This document shows, in pieces, positions 37,422 through 48,303 of a stretch of 64,000 nt of DNA. Position numbers and translations under genes: made by a program. Each line of letters opens with the position of its first letter. Position 1 is the stretch's first letter. The notes below the pieces were generated by a model. That model worked only from the letters and a program-made list of their open reading frames with translations, did no database searches and was not told the origin of the DNA. The stretch is from Ailanthus altissimus. Lineage: Eukaryota > Streptophyta > Magnoliopsida > Sapindales > Simaroubaceae. The DNA lies in NCBI GenBank assembly GCA_946807835.1, contig OX327702.1, forward strand, positions 8,990,001-9,054,000, written 5' to 3'.

Positions 37422-38969
37422 ATGCAAAGGGTGAAAGGTGCTGACTTAACTTCTTTTGATCTTGAAATCGAAAAAATATTGCAGAGACTTCAACATAAAT
37501 ACCAGCGATCTTTAAACATAGAGGAGAACAATGATCATATTAATTATCCTGTGTTTGAGCCTATAATACCATAAAAAGCATTGAAAGAGTATGCAGTCCC
37601 TACTGCAGATGGTGTTCAATCTAGTATTCGGTGACCAACCGTTAACGCAAATAACTTTAAGATCAAGCTGAGTATGATTCGGATGCTAAAAGAATTTGTA
37701 CAATTCAACAGAGCTTTCAATGATGATTCTAATATGTATATCATAAATTTCTTAGAGATTTGCGATACTTTCAAATACAACTGAGTCTTAGACAATGCCA
37801 TCTCACTTAGATTATTTCCTTTTCCCTTAAAGGACAAAGACAAGAGTTGGTTGATGTCATTGTCATTGGATCCATATCGATATAAAATGATCTAGCACAA
37901 GTTTTCAGCTACATTTTTCCCACCAAGAAATAAAATAAAGATTAGAAATGATATCACCTCATTATGTCAGATTGATGGTGAATTGCTATATGAGGCATGA
38001 AAGCGCTTCAAGGACTTGTTGAGGAAGTGTTTTCACCGTGTAGTCCCAAAGTGGCTATGAGTTCAAACATTCTATAACAGACTAGTAGGTTATTTAAGGA
38101 CTGTTGTAGATGTCGCTATTTAAGGAGCTTTGATGAATAAGTCTACAGATAAGACTTATGACCTACTAGAGGAGATAACGTTTAACAATTATCAATGGTT
38201 AGTATAGAGAGTTACACCTATGAGAGTTGCCAGTGTGTATGAGATTAACACATTCAATGCATTGACTGTATAAATCAATATGTTATCTAAGAAGATTAAT
38301 GTTTTGAACATTGTCAAAACTCATCAAGTGACTGGTGACTTTTATGGTGATAATCACATAAATGGGTAGTGCATGGAGTTAGCAAGCTATGTAGGTAACT
38401 TTAACCAATAGTAACCTAACCTACAATGAAACTTCTATAATCCGGGGTGAATAGATCATTCTAACTTCTCTTGGCATAACAACCAAGAAGATTCATCTAG
38501 ACTATTGAATTCTCCTAGGATTCCAGCCATCACAAGAGAAGAAGCCATCATTAGAAGACATGTTTATGAATTACATGAAGTAAAATGACTCCAATATACA
38601 GAATCATTCAGTAACCTTGAAGAACTTAGAGGTCAAATAGGACAACTTGCTGCTGCAATAAATAAGCGACCACAAGGAGCTCTACCAAGTAACACCAAAA
38701 TAAATCCTAGAAGAAATGTAGAGCAATGCCAAACTGTCTACTTGAGAAGTGGAATGATCATACAAGACAACACATCTAAACTACCACCATTAAGTATAAA
38801 GGAGAATGAGAATGTGATACAGCAAGATAATGTGCAACATTATAGACCACTATTTTCTTTTCCTCAAAGGCTAAAAAGGTATAAACCATGTGCTAAAATA
38901 AAAAATCATCAGCATACCAGTCCAGAAGAAAGTGCAGAAAGGCAAAAAAGTGCAAAACATTCAACATAA
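37422..38969 (+). pseudogene. Gag of element 1 (broken)
   Basis: Gag forms the particle that packages element RNA. ATG at 37422 follows a T-rich leader. Translation, with stops and a frameshift near 37630, follows plant Athila/Tat gag closely: LTSFDLEIEKIL, KEYAVPTADGVQSSI, FLEICDTFKYN, ISLRLFPFPLKDKDKSW, FSATFFPPRNK, KIRNDITSLCQIDGELLYEA, RFKDLLRKC and TYDLLEEITFNNYQW. The C-terminal part has NFYNPG and NFSWHNNQ, then LAAAINKRPQGALPSNTKIN and YLRSGMI (open at 38742-38969), the conserved tail before protease. A TGA replaces Trp or Arg in several places. A CCHC knuckle could not be located with confidence. Confidence 0.88.
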
Positions 38970-39159
38970 AAAAGTACAAAAACTGGTATACAAGCGCAAC
39001 AAAATTCTGAAGTGTAGAAAAGTAAAAATTCAGCAGAAAATACCAATCCTAATATGTAAATCTAGCCTACAGATTCAAACACTCCACCTCTACCATTCCC
39101 TCAGAGGCTGAAAAGAAGAAATTAGATAAACAGTTTTTTAAATTTTTTGAAGTTTTTAA

Positions 39160-39690
39160 GAATTACATATCAATCTTCCTTTTACAAATGCATCTGAACA
39201 GATGCCTAGCTATGTTAAGTTTATAAAAAGCATCATTTTAAAGAAGACAAGACTAGAGGATTATGAGACCGTAGCTTTTACAGAGAAGTGTAATGACATT
39301 CTTCAAAATAAATTACCTCCTAAACTCAAAGATCACAGGAGCTTTACCATACTGTGCTTTATTGGCAATAATGATCTTGGTATAGCTCTCTGCGATCTTG
39401 GAACTAGTATTAATCTAATGCCCCTCTCCGTCTACAACAATTTAGGTTTTAGAGAAGTAAAACCCATTAATGTAACACTCATGCTTGTTGATTGATCTCT
39501 CATCTACTCGAATGGAATCACAGCGGATGTGCTAGTAAATGTAGACAAATTTATCTTCCCTGCAGATTTCATCGTTTTAGACATGGATGAAGACAAGGAG
39601 ATCCCTATCATCCTTTGAAGACCCTTCTTAACCATGGGATGGACAATTATAGATGTTCAAAAGGGATTTGACCATGAGAGTGCAAGATGA
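39160..39690 (+). pseudogene. Retropepsin-type aspartic protease of element 1 (two stops)
   Basis: It cuts the polyprotein during particle maturation. The open part 39202-39495 reads MPSYVKFIKSII, LPPKLKDHRSFTI and the active-site block LCDLGTSINLMPLSVYNNLG, with the catalytic Asp codon at 39394-39396. The DLG triad (instead of DSG or DTG) is normal for this plant lineage. In the same frame, after a stop at 39493-39495, follow [20 protein letters not shown] and EIPIIL.RPFL, where the Gly of the second conserved block is a TGA stop. The two stops look like recent single-base changes, so the domain is the best preserved in the window. Confidence 0.88.
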
Positions 39691-40596
39691 CATAGTCACA
39701 TTTAAAGTCTTCAAAGTGAAGACTACTGCAGCATTAATGTGGTACATCTAAGCGTTGAACACCTCAAAGACCTAGAGACATTGGATCCTCACATCTGAAA
39801 GAAGGAATTGAAGCATAGAAAGAAAAAAAAAAGGACCAGTAGTGTGATAAAAGGATAAAAAAAGGCATAAGAGAATCACTTCCTCGGTCTAAGATTAAAG
39901 TCTTTTTAGAAAAGCATAAAGAGAATGAGGCTAAGATATAGAAGTAAAAGAGATGAAAGCTAGCAAGATCATATATAAGGATGTTTTCACCATCACTTTT
40001 GATCCACCATAAGAATAGAAAACACCTCGTCAAATCGACGATGCTAAGTCAAGTGCTTCTTAGGAGGCAACCCAAGTAAGTTTTATTTTTATTTTTACTT
40101 AGTTTCAGTTTTAGTTACTTTAGTTTCTTTTCTTATAGAAATAAAACAACAAGTCAAGCATTCAAAGAAGCAACACAAGCATTTGTAAACGTTGGGAGTA
40201 AAGAAAATACAGTCACATCCAAGATAGACAACAACGATGAATTGCTTACACTTCATTTACCATAGAAGTTTCTTACACTCACTTCTTTATTTTTGACATT
40301 GGGGACCATGTCTAATTTAAGTTTGGGAGTGGAAAACACATTCTTGTATTTATTTTGCTTTTTATATTAATTGGTTGTCTTCGTGGGTAATATTGTTTTT
40401 TATTAGTGTTAAGTTTTGGTTGAGAAGATGATTATTGGTCTATGATAAGAAATAGAATATTTGTTAAATTTATTTTTACAAGTCTCTAGAAAATAATAGA
40501 TGCTCGATATAACTCTTATATAAAAAATTAAGGACTAATTTCAATCTTATTTTTGATCAATTATTGTTGAGCATATTGAATTAAGCATGTATCAAT

Positions 40597-40618
40597 TGAA
40601 TTTTTTTTTTTTTTTTTG
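40597..40618. repeat. Poly(T) run
   Basis: About 20 consecutive T in the non-coding tail of element 1, near a conserved block shared with element 2, where the run is much shorter. Confidence 0.8.
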
Positions 40619-41440
40619 CTTAGAAATACTTTTTTGCTTAAGTAGTACACTACAGTCTCGAAGATCAATACTCTAGAACTTACTTAATTACTACTTAAGG
40701 CGAAATCCTAGAAAACACATGAATAGAAAAATGACATTAGGTATTCTTTAGACTAATTCAGCCTTTCTAGCCTACCTTCGATATATATATTTATCCCTAG
40801 TTACATAAATACCTAATTTTTCTGTTTAACCACATTACAAGCCTTAAAACTTTAAACCTATTTATCTTAAAATTACTCGTAACACCATAAACCTTGAGTT
40901 TATTTAGAAATATTTTTTAAAGGAAAAAAGGTTGTGGATGTGTGAAAAAATGAGTACTAAAGTGAAAAAAAATAATAAGTTTGGAAGGTACTTATCAATA
41001 AAAGTTTGGGGTTACATTTTTAAAAAATAAATAATAAAAAAGAGCTTTAAATGCATAATATACTCATAGCTTAAGAAAAAGAAGAAATTCTTTACAAAAG
41101 AGTGGTTGAAAGAAAGATAGGAATTGATAAGTTCTAGGGAGGAAATAAATCAAAGAGAAAGATTTAAAAGGTTTCTAAATAAAGTCTAATGTTCATGGTG
41201 TAATTTGAACTTTATATTTATATCTTTACATCCCACCTTAACCCTAGCCTTACATTACAAGCTAAGTAAAGTCCTAAATAGATTTCTAGACATGTGTATT
41301 TCTATATTAGTGGAGAGTAGTATAATAAGCAAGCTTATGGTAGTGTTATTATGAATTAAAATATGTCGAGACATCATCTTTATATACTAATTTAAGTTAT
41401 TGAGTAAATCTATATTTCGTTTAACTATTTACTTTCTTAT

Positions 41441-41464
41441 TACACACACACACACACATACACA
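41441..41464. repeat. CA/TA microsatellite
   Basis: An ACACACACACACACATACAC-like run in the element 1 tail. Element 2 has a decayed equivalent at about 48055-48072. Confidence 0.85.
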
Positions 41465-41700
41465 AGTGTTCAATTGTAAGAGAGAATGGAGGACTTAATT
41501 AATGGTATAATGAATTATTGAAAGTTATTTTTGAGTTCTAAAAAGACTTGTGCTATTCAACAACCTTTGAGATAATGATTATGATTGTCTAATCAATGAG
41601 GCTTGTTTTAGTTTTTAAGTTTTATTAAGTCAAGAATAAAATGAGAGTAGTTGTTTTTGTTTTACTCGAGAATGAACAAAGTCTTAAGTTTGAGGGTATT

Positions 41701-41974
41701 TGATAAGGGTTAATTAGGTACAATATTTCAATATTCCAAACTTAATATTTATTTGTCTAAATTAAGATTAGTTGGCATTATTGTATTTTATTATTATTTT
41801 ATATGTTTGGAGTTAATAGGGTAAATGGGAATAAAAATTTAATGATTACAAAGTAAAAATATCAAATTTGCTACAATAACTATGAACAGTGGCATATAAA
41901 TAGTGATATAGCTACAGTAATCATGCTACAATAATATGTTACAGTACCGCAGTGCTCGTATGACATATGACACC
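41701..41974 (+). mobile_element. Element 1 3' LTR, first piece
   Basis: It starts TGATAAGGGTTAATTAGG and matches the start of the 5' LTR. It is interrupted at GACACC by element 2 and resumes at 49599. Confidence 0.88.
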
Positions 41975-44564
41975 TGATAAAGGTGTACATGCAGTAGTAT
42001 ATTTAGTCCATAACTTTTATATTTTCTCCAATTTATAGATATTTGACTGTTTAATTGTGGTTTTGATCATAAATAGATGCACGACAAAAAATGAGACGAA
42101 TAGAAACAAACAGAAGGAGAATTAAATGTAAAACGAAAAAGTTACACTTACAATACCCAAGCGCCTGAACTGTAGTACCTAACCCTAGCGTTGCAGTGCC
42201 CGTGTGACATATAAACACCCCTTCGCAAAAGTCTTATTTCGACTTGAATTCAAAGGCCCTCGACCCTAGAGTTTCTCAGAGCTATAAAAGTACTCCTTTG
42301 AAGGCCAAAACACAGACTTTAGAGAGGCAAAAATGTTAAGAAACAATTTACACATAAAATTGAAAGATCAAAGTCAAGAATCAAGATTCAATTTCAAGAT
42401 TGAAGATTCAAGTCAAAGAAGAGAGAGAAGCAACCCACAACATTTTCTTGATTAGTTTTTCTTATCTTTCCTTATTATTATGTTCTTGTTCTTGCTATTC
42501 TTCATGGATTGGTTTGAAACTCTTGGTTTTGTGTCAGGTAACCTTATTGATTTGGGTTAGACTATGTAAAATTAGTATGAAGTTTAATTTTGTTAATTCT
42601 TAGTTATGAACTTAATACATTATAACTGATTCATTCTATCTTGATCTTATTACTTTTAATATACCTGATCAAATATTGAATGTTTGAGGAACCATGATGA
42701 AATTGACAAAGGAATTCATGTTTTTAGCCTAACATAGTTTGATGCATGATCATAGGGTAACAACTATAAGTTCTATGTAGGATAGACATATACCTCGATG
42801 ACATGTATGGCATAATTTAGATTTGATTTTAATGAATTACATTCTAATTTGGTTACCATAGACATATAGGTGATTGTTAAAATGCGTAATATAGTCACTC
42901 GACCATCGATAGAGGCTTGTGATGAGATTAGTGTCAAAGCCAACAATCGGTATTAATGGATTAACTAAGAGGTTAATAAATCTAATGAAATATTATGTGA
43001 TAAGTCTATATCCTAGATTATTATCAATTTATGAGTTTAACCTTTTGTTTATTTGTTATCGAGGTTAAAGTTGTAGGTTAATTAGTTAAATTTTAGATTA
43101 TAGTTTCTGGATAAAAGTAAATTTGATGCAATATTTCTATATTTTATAATTGAGTGCAAGTATACATTATCGTATGTAAGTAATAAATGGATAAAAGAGT
43201 TAGATATCGCACCTAGAGAGATAATATCTTCTTTTTAACCAAGTATTAAAATTACATCTTTCTAGTAATTATTCAGAAATATAAAAATGTAAGAATGAAT
43301 TTAGAAAGTATAAAAGTAATGACACAATGTAAAGAGATTTGGAAGATAGCAATATAGATAAAACTATGGGTTAATACTATCCTTCAATATGCTTTCCAAT
43401 GATTAAACTATAATATTTAACTTTTTTAGTTCTTGTTATTGATCAAGAAACTAAGGTATTCACAAGCCTCTCCCAAGGTCATACAAGTATACATTAATTT
43501 ACCAAATACATATATTCCTATAATACTTGTAATAAATTAAAATTGATTAAAATTAAGCCTTATTGATCATACATGCCAATTAGGTATATTCCTATCCTAA
43601 TTTGAAACTTGCATATGCAACAATGAATGTTACTCCACAATCATGCATCAAATTACCCAAGTCAAAATATAATGATTCCTCTGCCGAGTTTACCAAAATA
43701 TTACCAATTCATTCACCATATATTGTCTAAATATATTGAAGCATTAAATATTAGAAAGATACGGTAATTAAGTGTACATATTCACTTCAAGTATTAACCC
43801 TCGAAAGAAAATTTAGTTTATGGTTACAAAAGAACAACGGTAAAAATAATAAGAAATCATGATACAATCAATAGCAAACTGATATAGACGTCAAAGAACG
43901 CTTTGAATCTTTTGATGCCAAAGAACGCTTTGAATCTATCTCTATAGATGCTTCAATTATGCTCTAATTACTCTTTAAGACTTGTGTTGTGTGTTCTTTG
44001 GATCTTCTTGAATGCTCTTTGAAGGCTAGGGATGAGTGGCCTTTTATAAGGATTGATTTGAGCTTGAAATCTCCTATTCTTGTTAGGTCAGGAATCACAC
44101 TATCGTTAGGGCGCTATCATATTGTCACTGAGGCGCTACATTGAAAGGCCTTATCATTAAAGCACTGGGTCATCGCTGATGCGATAACTAGCTAGTGCAG
44201 TGTAATAGACTGCGACTTAAATAGGTCATTTCTGATTTATTTTATTTTAATTATTGTTTCAACGGTGGGGCGAAAATCCATGTAGCACTAGGGTGATAGG
44301 TCTATATTTTGAAAATTTTGCATTTTAGTTATTGTAAATAAACAATAATACACATAAATAGCCATTTTCTTCTCATAAAATATCAAAATAAAAACATGTA
44401 AAAATATATAACAAATATACCCTTATCAAAAGTATGTATAGTTTTAGTAATTGGTTGATAGAAATAGATTGAATAGTCCCTATGAAAATGATATCTGGAT
44501 TTAAAATTTTATATTACTTGATACAATAGCATATGCTTGCACTAGGCTATTATAGCACCAATCA
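41975..44564 (+). mobile_element. 5' LTR of element 2, split by a reverse solo LTR
   Basis: It runs from TGATAAAGGTGTACATGC to TATAGCACCAATCA. Without the nested LTR and one TSD copy it is about 1280 bp, close to the 1295 bp of the 3' LTR. TATA GCTATAAAAG at 42281-42290. A GC-rich block around 42160-42215 holds decayed versions of the CGCC-AGTGC motifs. The ORF at 42400-42603 is a chance ORF in the LTR. Confidence 0.88.
43124..44428 (-). mobile_element. Solo LTR, family 3, reverse orientation, nested in the element 2 5' LTR
   Basis: On the + strand it runs from TGATGCAATATTTCTATA to ACCCTTATCA, 1305 bp, with TSD AAATT/AAAGT (43119-43123 and 44429-44433, one mismatch). It is the same family as 8233-9672 and 10323-11754 but older-looking: its GC-rich block (44090-44300) has lost most CpGs to TG/CA, and it is about 130 bp shorter. 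Confidence 0.88.
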
Positions 44565-44570
44565 AGTTTT

Positions 44571-44590
44571 TAGTGCCATTGCCGAAGACT
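44571..44590 (+). promoter_or_regulatory. Primer binding site of element 2 (tRNA-Asp type)
   Basis: TAGTGCCATTGCCGAAGACT lies seven bases after the LTR end and differs from the plant Athila/Tat site (TGGCGCCGTTGCCGGGGA) mostly by transitions. Confidence 0.75.
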
Positions 44591-44704
44591 AGTTTTATCT
44601 ATTTTAAGATCAATACTTATACCAAACTACTTGCTGTTAATTCATTTTTTTTTTAATTTTAGTTTATTTCTTCTTTTTACTTTGATTTTTTTTTTTTACA
44701 ATTC

Positions 44705-46180
44705 ATGCGAAGGGCGAAGAGTGCTGACTTGACTTCTTTCAATCCTAAGCTCGAAAGAACATTGTGAGACTTTAATGTGAACAACGCCAAGGATCTTTAA
44801 TATGGAAGAGAACAACTATCACCTCAACAATCTAATGTTTGAGCCCATGATACTACAAAGAGCAATAAAAGAGTATGTTATCCTAACTATAGATGGTGTT
44901 CAATCTAGTATTCGTGACCAACCGTCAATGCCAACAATTTTGAAATAAAGCTAAGTACGATTCAGATGCTAAAAGAATCTATACAATTCAGTGGAGCTCC
45001 CAATGATGATACTAACATAAATATCTTGACAATTTGTGATGCTTTCAAGTATAATAGAGTCTCAAATGACGCCATACGACTAAGATTATTTTCTTTCTCC
45101 TTAAGGGACAGAGCCAAGAGTTGGTTGATGACATTGCCATCGAGATCTATACGATGTGGGAAGATTTAGCATAGAAGTTCTTAGCCAAGTTCTTCTTATC
45201 AACAAAGACAGTAAAGATGAGGAATGACATTATCTCATTCAGTCATATTGATGACAAATCATTGTATGAGGTATGAGAGTGTGCTTCAAGGACATGTTGA
45301 GGAAGCGTCCTTACCATGATGTCCTTAAATGGCTATTAGTCCAAACGTTCTATATCTGACTAATAGGCCATTTGAGGACCATTATAGATGCTACTGCTGG
45401 AGGAGCTATAATGAATAAGTCTACTGATAAGGCTTATAATCTATTAGAATAAATGGTGTCAAATAATTACCAATGGCCAGTAGAAAGAGTTGCACCAAGA
45501 AGAATCGCCGGTGCGCATAAGATTGACACATTTAATGCATTGGCAGCATTAATTAAAATGTTATCTAAGAAGATTGATGCATTGAACGTTGTCAAACCTT
45601 AGTAAGTAACTTGTGATTTTTATAGTGATAACCACATGAATGGGTGGTGCATGAAAGTAAATTTTGTGAAAAAATTTAATCAACAACAATCTAACCCACA
45701 ATCTAACTTCTATAATCCAAGGTAGAGAGATCATCTTAACTTCTCTTGGCATAACAACTAAGGAGAGTCATCAAGACTATGGAATCCCCTAAGATTTTAG
45801 CCACTACAAGTAAAGAAGCCAACTTTGGGAGACATGTTTATGCAATATATAAAGTACAGTGATGCTATTATATAGAATCATTTATCGTCCTTTAAATATT
45901 TAGAGGTCCAAATGAGACAGCTTACTGCTGCAATTAATAGGAGACCTCGAAGCATTCTACCAAGTGATACTGAGATAAATCCAATGGGGAATGTAAAGCA
46001 ATGTCAAGCCATCAACTTGAGGAGTAGCAAGATCTTACAAGAGAATACATCCACACCACCACCATTAAGTATAAAGGAGAAAAAAGTACAGAAAAATAAA
46101 GTGCAGCAATATAAACCACCTATTTCTTTTTCTCAAAGGCTACAGAGGTGTCAAACAAGTGCAAAAACTAAAAATAAATA
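44705..46180 (+). pseudogene. Gag of element 2 (broken)
   Basis: Homologous to the element 1 gag. ATG at 44705 (MRRAKSADLTSFNPKLERTL), then a stop. The open core at 44966-45169 reads MLKESIQFSGAPNDDTNINI and AIRLRLFSFSLRDRAKSW. The open C-terminal part at 45912-46181 reads MRQLTAAINRRPRSILPSDT and AINLRSSKILQ. There are many stops and frameshifts in between. After about 46180 the frame is lost. Confidence 0.85.
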
Positions 46181-48303
46181 GTATATCAGTCCATAACCAA
46201 GTGCAGAAACTCAGAATTGTGCAAACAAATTCAATAAAGGATAGTGTAAAAACTAGTCTTAAAGTGCAACAACATTTTAAGGTGCTGAAAAGTGATAAGA
46301 CAGCAAAAAATACTATTAACAAATAGCAGAATCAGCCCATGCATGCTATATTACTTGACTGCTACAGCATTAATGTGGTGCCACCAAACGCCCAGAAGCT
46401 CAAAGACATGAAGATGTTGAATCCTCACATAAAAATAAGGCATTAAAGTATAGGAGGAAAAGAAACAAAAATAAGAAAGAAAAGCATAGAGAAGAAAGGA
46501 TTGAAGAGAATGGCACAAAAGAACCACTTCATCGGTCTAAGATTCAAGTCTTTTCAGATAAGCACAAGAAAGAAGAATAAGTTGCTGCCCAAGATCTAAT
46601 AAAGAAAATGTGAAAGCTAAAAGAAGGAAGCCCAGCAAGCTAATATACAAAGATGCTTCCACCATTAATTATTATTCTTCATAAGAGTATAAAGAATCCC
46701 GTCAAAATGATGATGCTAAATCAAACACTTCTTGGGAGGCAACCTAAGTAATTTTTATTTTTATTTTTGTTTAGTTTCAATTTTAGTTATGTTAGTTTCT
46801 TTTCTTTGTAGGAATAAAACAGTAAGAGGAACATTCAAGGAAGCAGTAGGAGCAATTACAAGCTTTAGGAGCAAAGGAACACCGCAATCCAATCAATAAG
46901 CAACAACGCTGCATTGCTTAAACTTCAATTACTAAGGGATTTTTTTGCTTACTTTTAAGTTTATTTTTCGACATTGAGGACAATGTTTAATTTAAGTTTG
47001 GGAGTGGAAAATAAATAACTTGTGCTTATTTTTGTTGCATAATTTGAGTGGTTGTCTTATGGGTTAATGTTTTTTTTAGTTATAAGTTTTAGTTGAGATG
47101 ATTATCATTAGTCTATGATAAGAAATAAAATATTGGCTAAATTATTTTTCAAGTCTCTAAGAAAATATAAATGCTTAAGATAATTCTTATATCATGAATC
47201 TTGTACTATATTCAATCTTATTTTTGATCACATACTCTTGAGCACATTGAAATAAGCATGTATTAGTTGAATTTTGTCTTTAGAGATACTCTTTGCTTAA
47301 TTAGTACAGCATAGTCTCAAAGACCAACACTATAGAACTTACTTGATTACTACTTGAGGCAAAATCCTAGGAATCACATGAATACGGAAATGACATAGGC
47401 CATCTTTTCACCCAATTTGAGCCTACTTACCTTTTTTATTTTTTTCTAATTAACCACATTACATGCTACAAGACTTTTTACCTACTTATCCTAAAATCTA
47501 CCAGTAGCACCATAAACCTTGAGTTTACTTAGAAATAATTTTAAATAGAAAAATGTTGTATTTGTGAAAAAGAATACTATAATGAAAGGCAATAAGTCTT
47601 GAAAGTATTTATCAGTCTAAGTTTGGGGGTACACTTATAAAAACAAAAGGAAGAAAAAGAAAGAGCTTTAAATACTTAAAGACTCGCAGCTTGAGAAAAA
47701 GAAGAAATTCTTTACAAAAGAGTGATTTAAAGAAAGATGAGAATATAAATAAGTTTGAAGGAAGAGATGAATCGAGAAAATGATCAAGAAGTTGTAAGTA
47801 GAGTTAAGTGTTAATAGTGTGATTGGCTCTTCATATATATCTTTATATCCCACCTTAACCTTGGCTTTACGTTACAAGCTAAATAAAGTCATAAATAGAT
47901 CCCCAGACATGTGTATTTCTATATTAGTGAAGATAGTATGAACAACATATTATGGTAGTGTTATAAATTAAAAAATGTCAAGACATCATCTTTATATACT
48001 TTCTTAAATATTGAGCAAATCTATGTTTTATTTGACTGATTACTTGCTTAATGAACACACATATACACACAAGTGATTAAATTATAGGGGTGAATAAAGG
48101 ACTTGATGAATGGTATGAGGTTTGTTGAAAGTTGTTTATTGATTTTTGAAAATTCTTATGTTATTTTTCACAGCCTTTGAGACTATAAGAATGATTGTCT
48201 AATCAATTGGAGCTATTTTTTATTTTTTATTTAGAGTTAATAAGTTGTGTTGTTTATCTTTGTTTTACTTGAGGATGAGCAAAGTCTTAAATTTGAGAGT
48301 ATT
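46181..48303 (+). other. Non-coding 3' part of element 2 with protease deletion
   Basis: 46181-46345 is degenerate post-gag sequence. At about 46345-46360 the sequence jumps to the block that in element 1 follows the protease (GCTACAGCATTAATGTGG compare GCAGCATTAATGTGGT at 39728), so about 650 bp holding the protease is missing. The remaining part matches the element 1 tail: GGGAGGCAACCTAAG at 46735-46749, AAGTTTGGGAGTGG at 46997-47010, and a polypurine-like AAATTTGAGAGTATT before the LTR. No RT. Confidence 0.75.

Larger units (their letters stand above)
12229..37536. repeat. Tandem triplication of an 8436-bp unit
   Basis: Three head-to-tail copies at 12229-20664, 20665-29100 and 29101-37536. 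The offset is exactly 8436 at every landmark checked from start to end (for example 12229/20665, 16495/24931, 19183/27619/36055 and 20550/28986/37422). I noticed 13 single-base differences among the copies and no length difference. The left edge is in the Ulp1-like gene and the right edge is in the gag of element 1. The two inner junctions share the 6-base microhomology ATATTA with both parental ends. Confidence 0.97.
29101..37536. repeat. 8436-bp unit, copy 3
   Basis: The rightmost copy, continuous on its right with the rest of element 1. Private bases: 33286 C, 33497 T, and an A at about 37495 that changes gag residue Glu to Lys. Content: Ulp1 exon fragment 29104-29387 (-), AT block 30372-30967, retroposon 31864-33383, copia-like remnant 33943-34512, element 1 LTR 36055-37284, gag start 37422. 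Confidence 0.95.
39691..41700 (+). other. Non-coding 3' part of element 1 with conserved blocks and polypurine tract
   Basis: After the protease there is no RT. 39700-40030 is a degenerate lysine-rich reading. GGAGGCAACCCAAG at 40061-40074 and a block ending AAGTTTGGGAGTG at about 40320-40332 are both present in element 2 (46734 and 46996) and are widespread in plant elements of this kind. A T run lies at 40597-40618 and a CA microsatellite at 41441-41462. The end, AAGTTTGAGGGTATT at 41686-41700, is the polypurine tract directly before the LTR. The - strand ORF at 39764-40033 is a shadow. Confidence 0.75.

Noticed and set aside
12229..37536. Possible tandem gene cluster or satellite
   Set aside because: The unit holds only fragments of transposable elements and no intact gene, and three copies are too few to call a satellite.
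41975..44564. Reading 41701-44564 as one long LTR
   Set aside because: The TSD ACACC/ACATC and the continuation of element 1 LTR at 49604 show two different LTRs joined by insertion.
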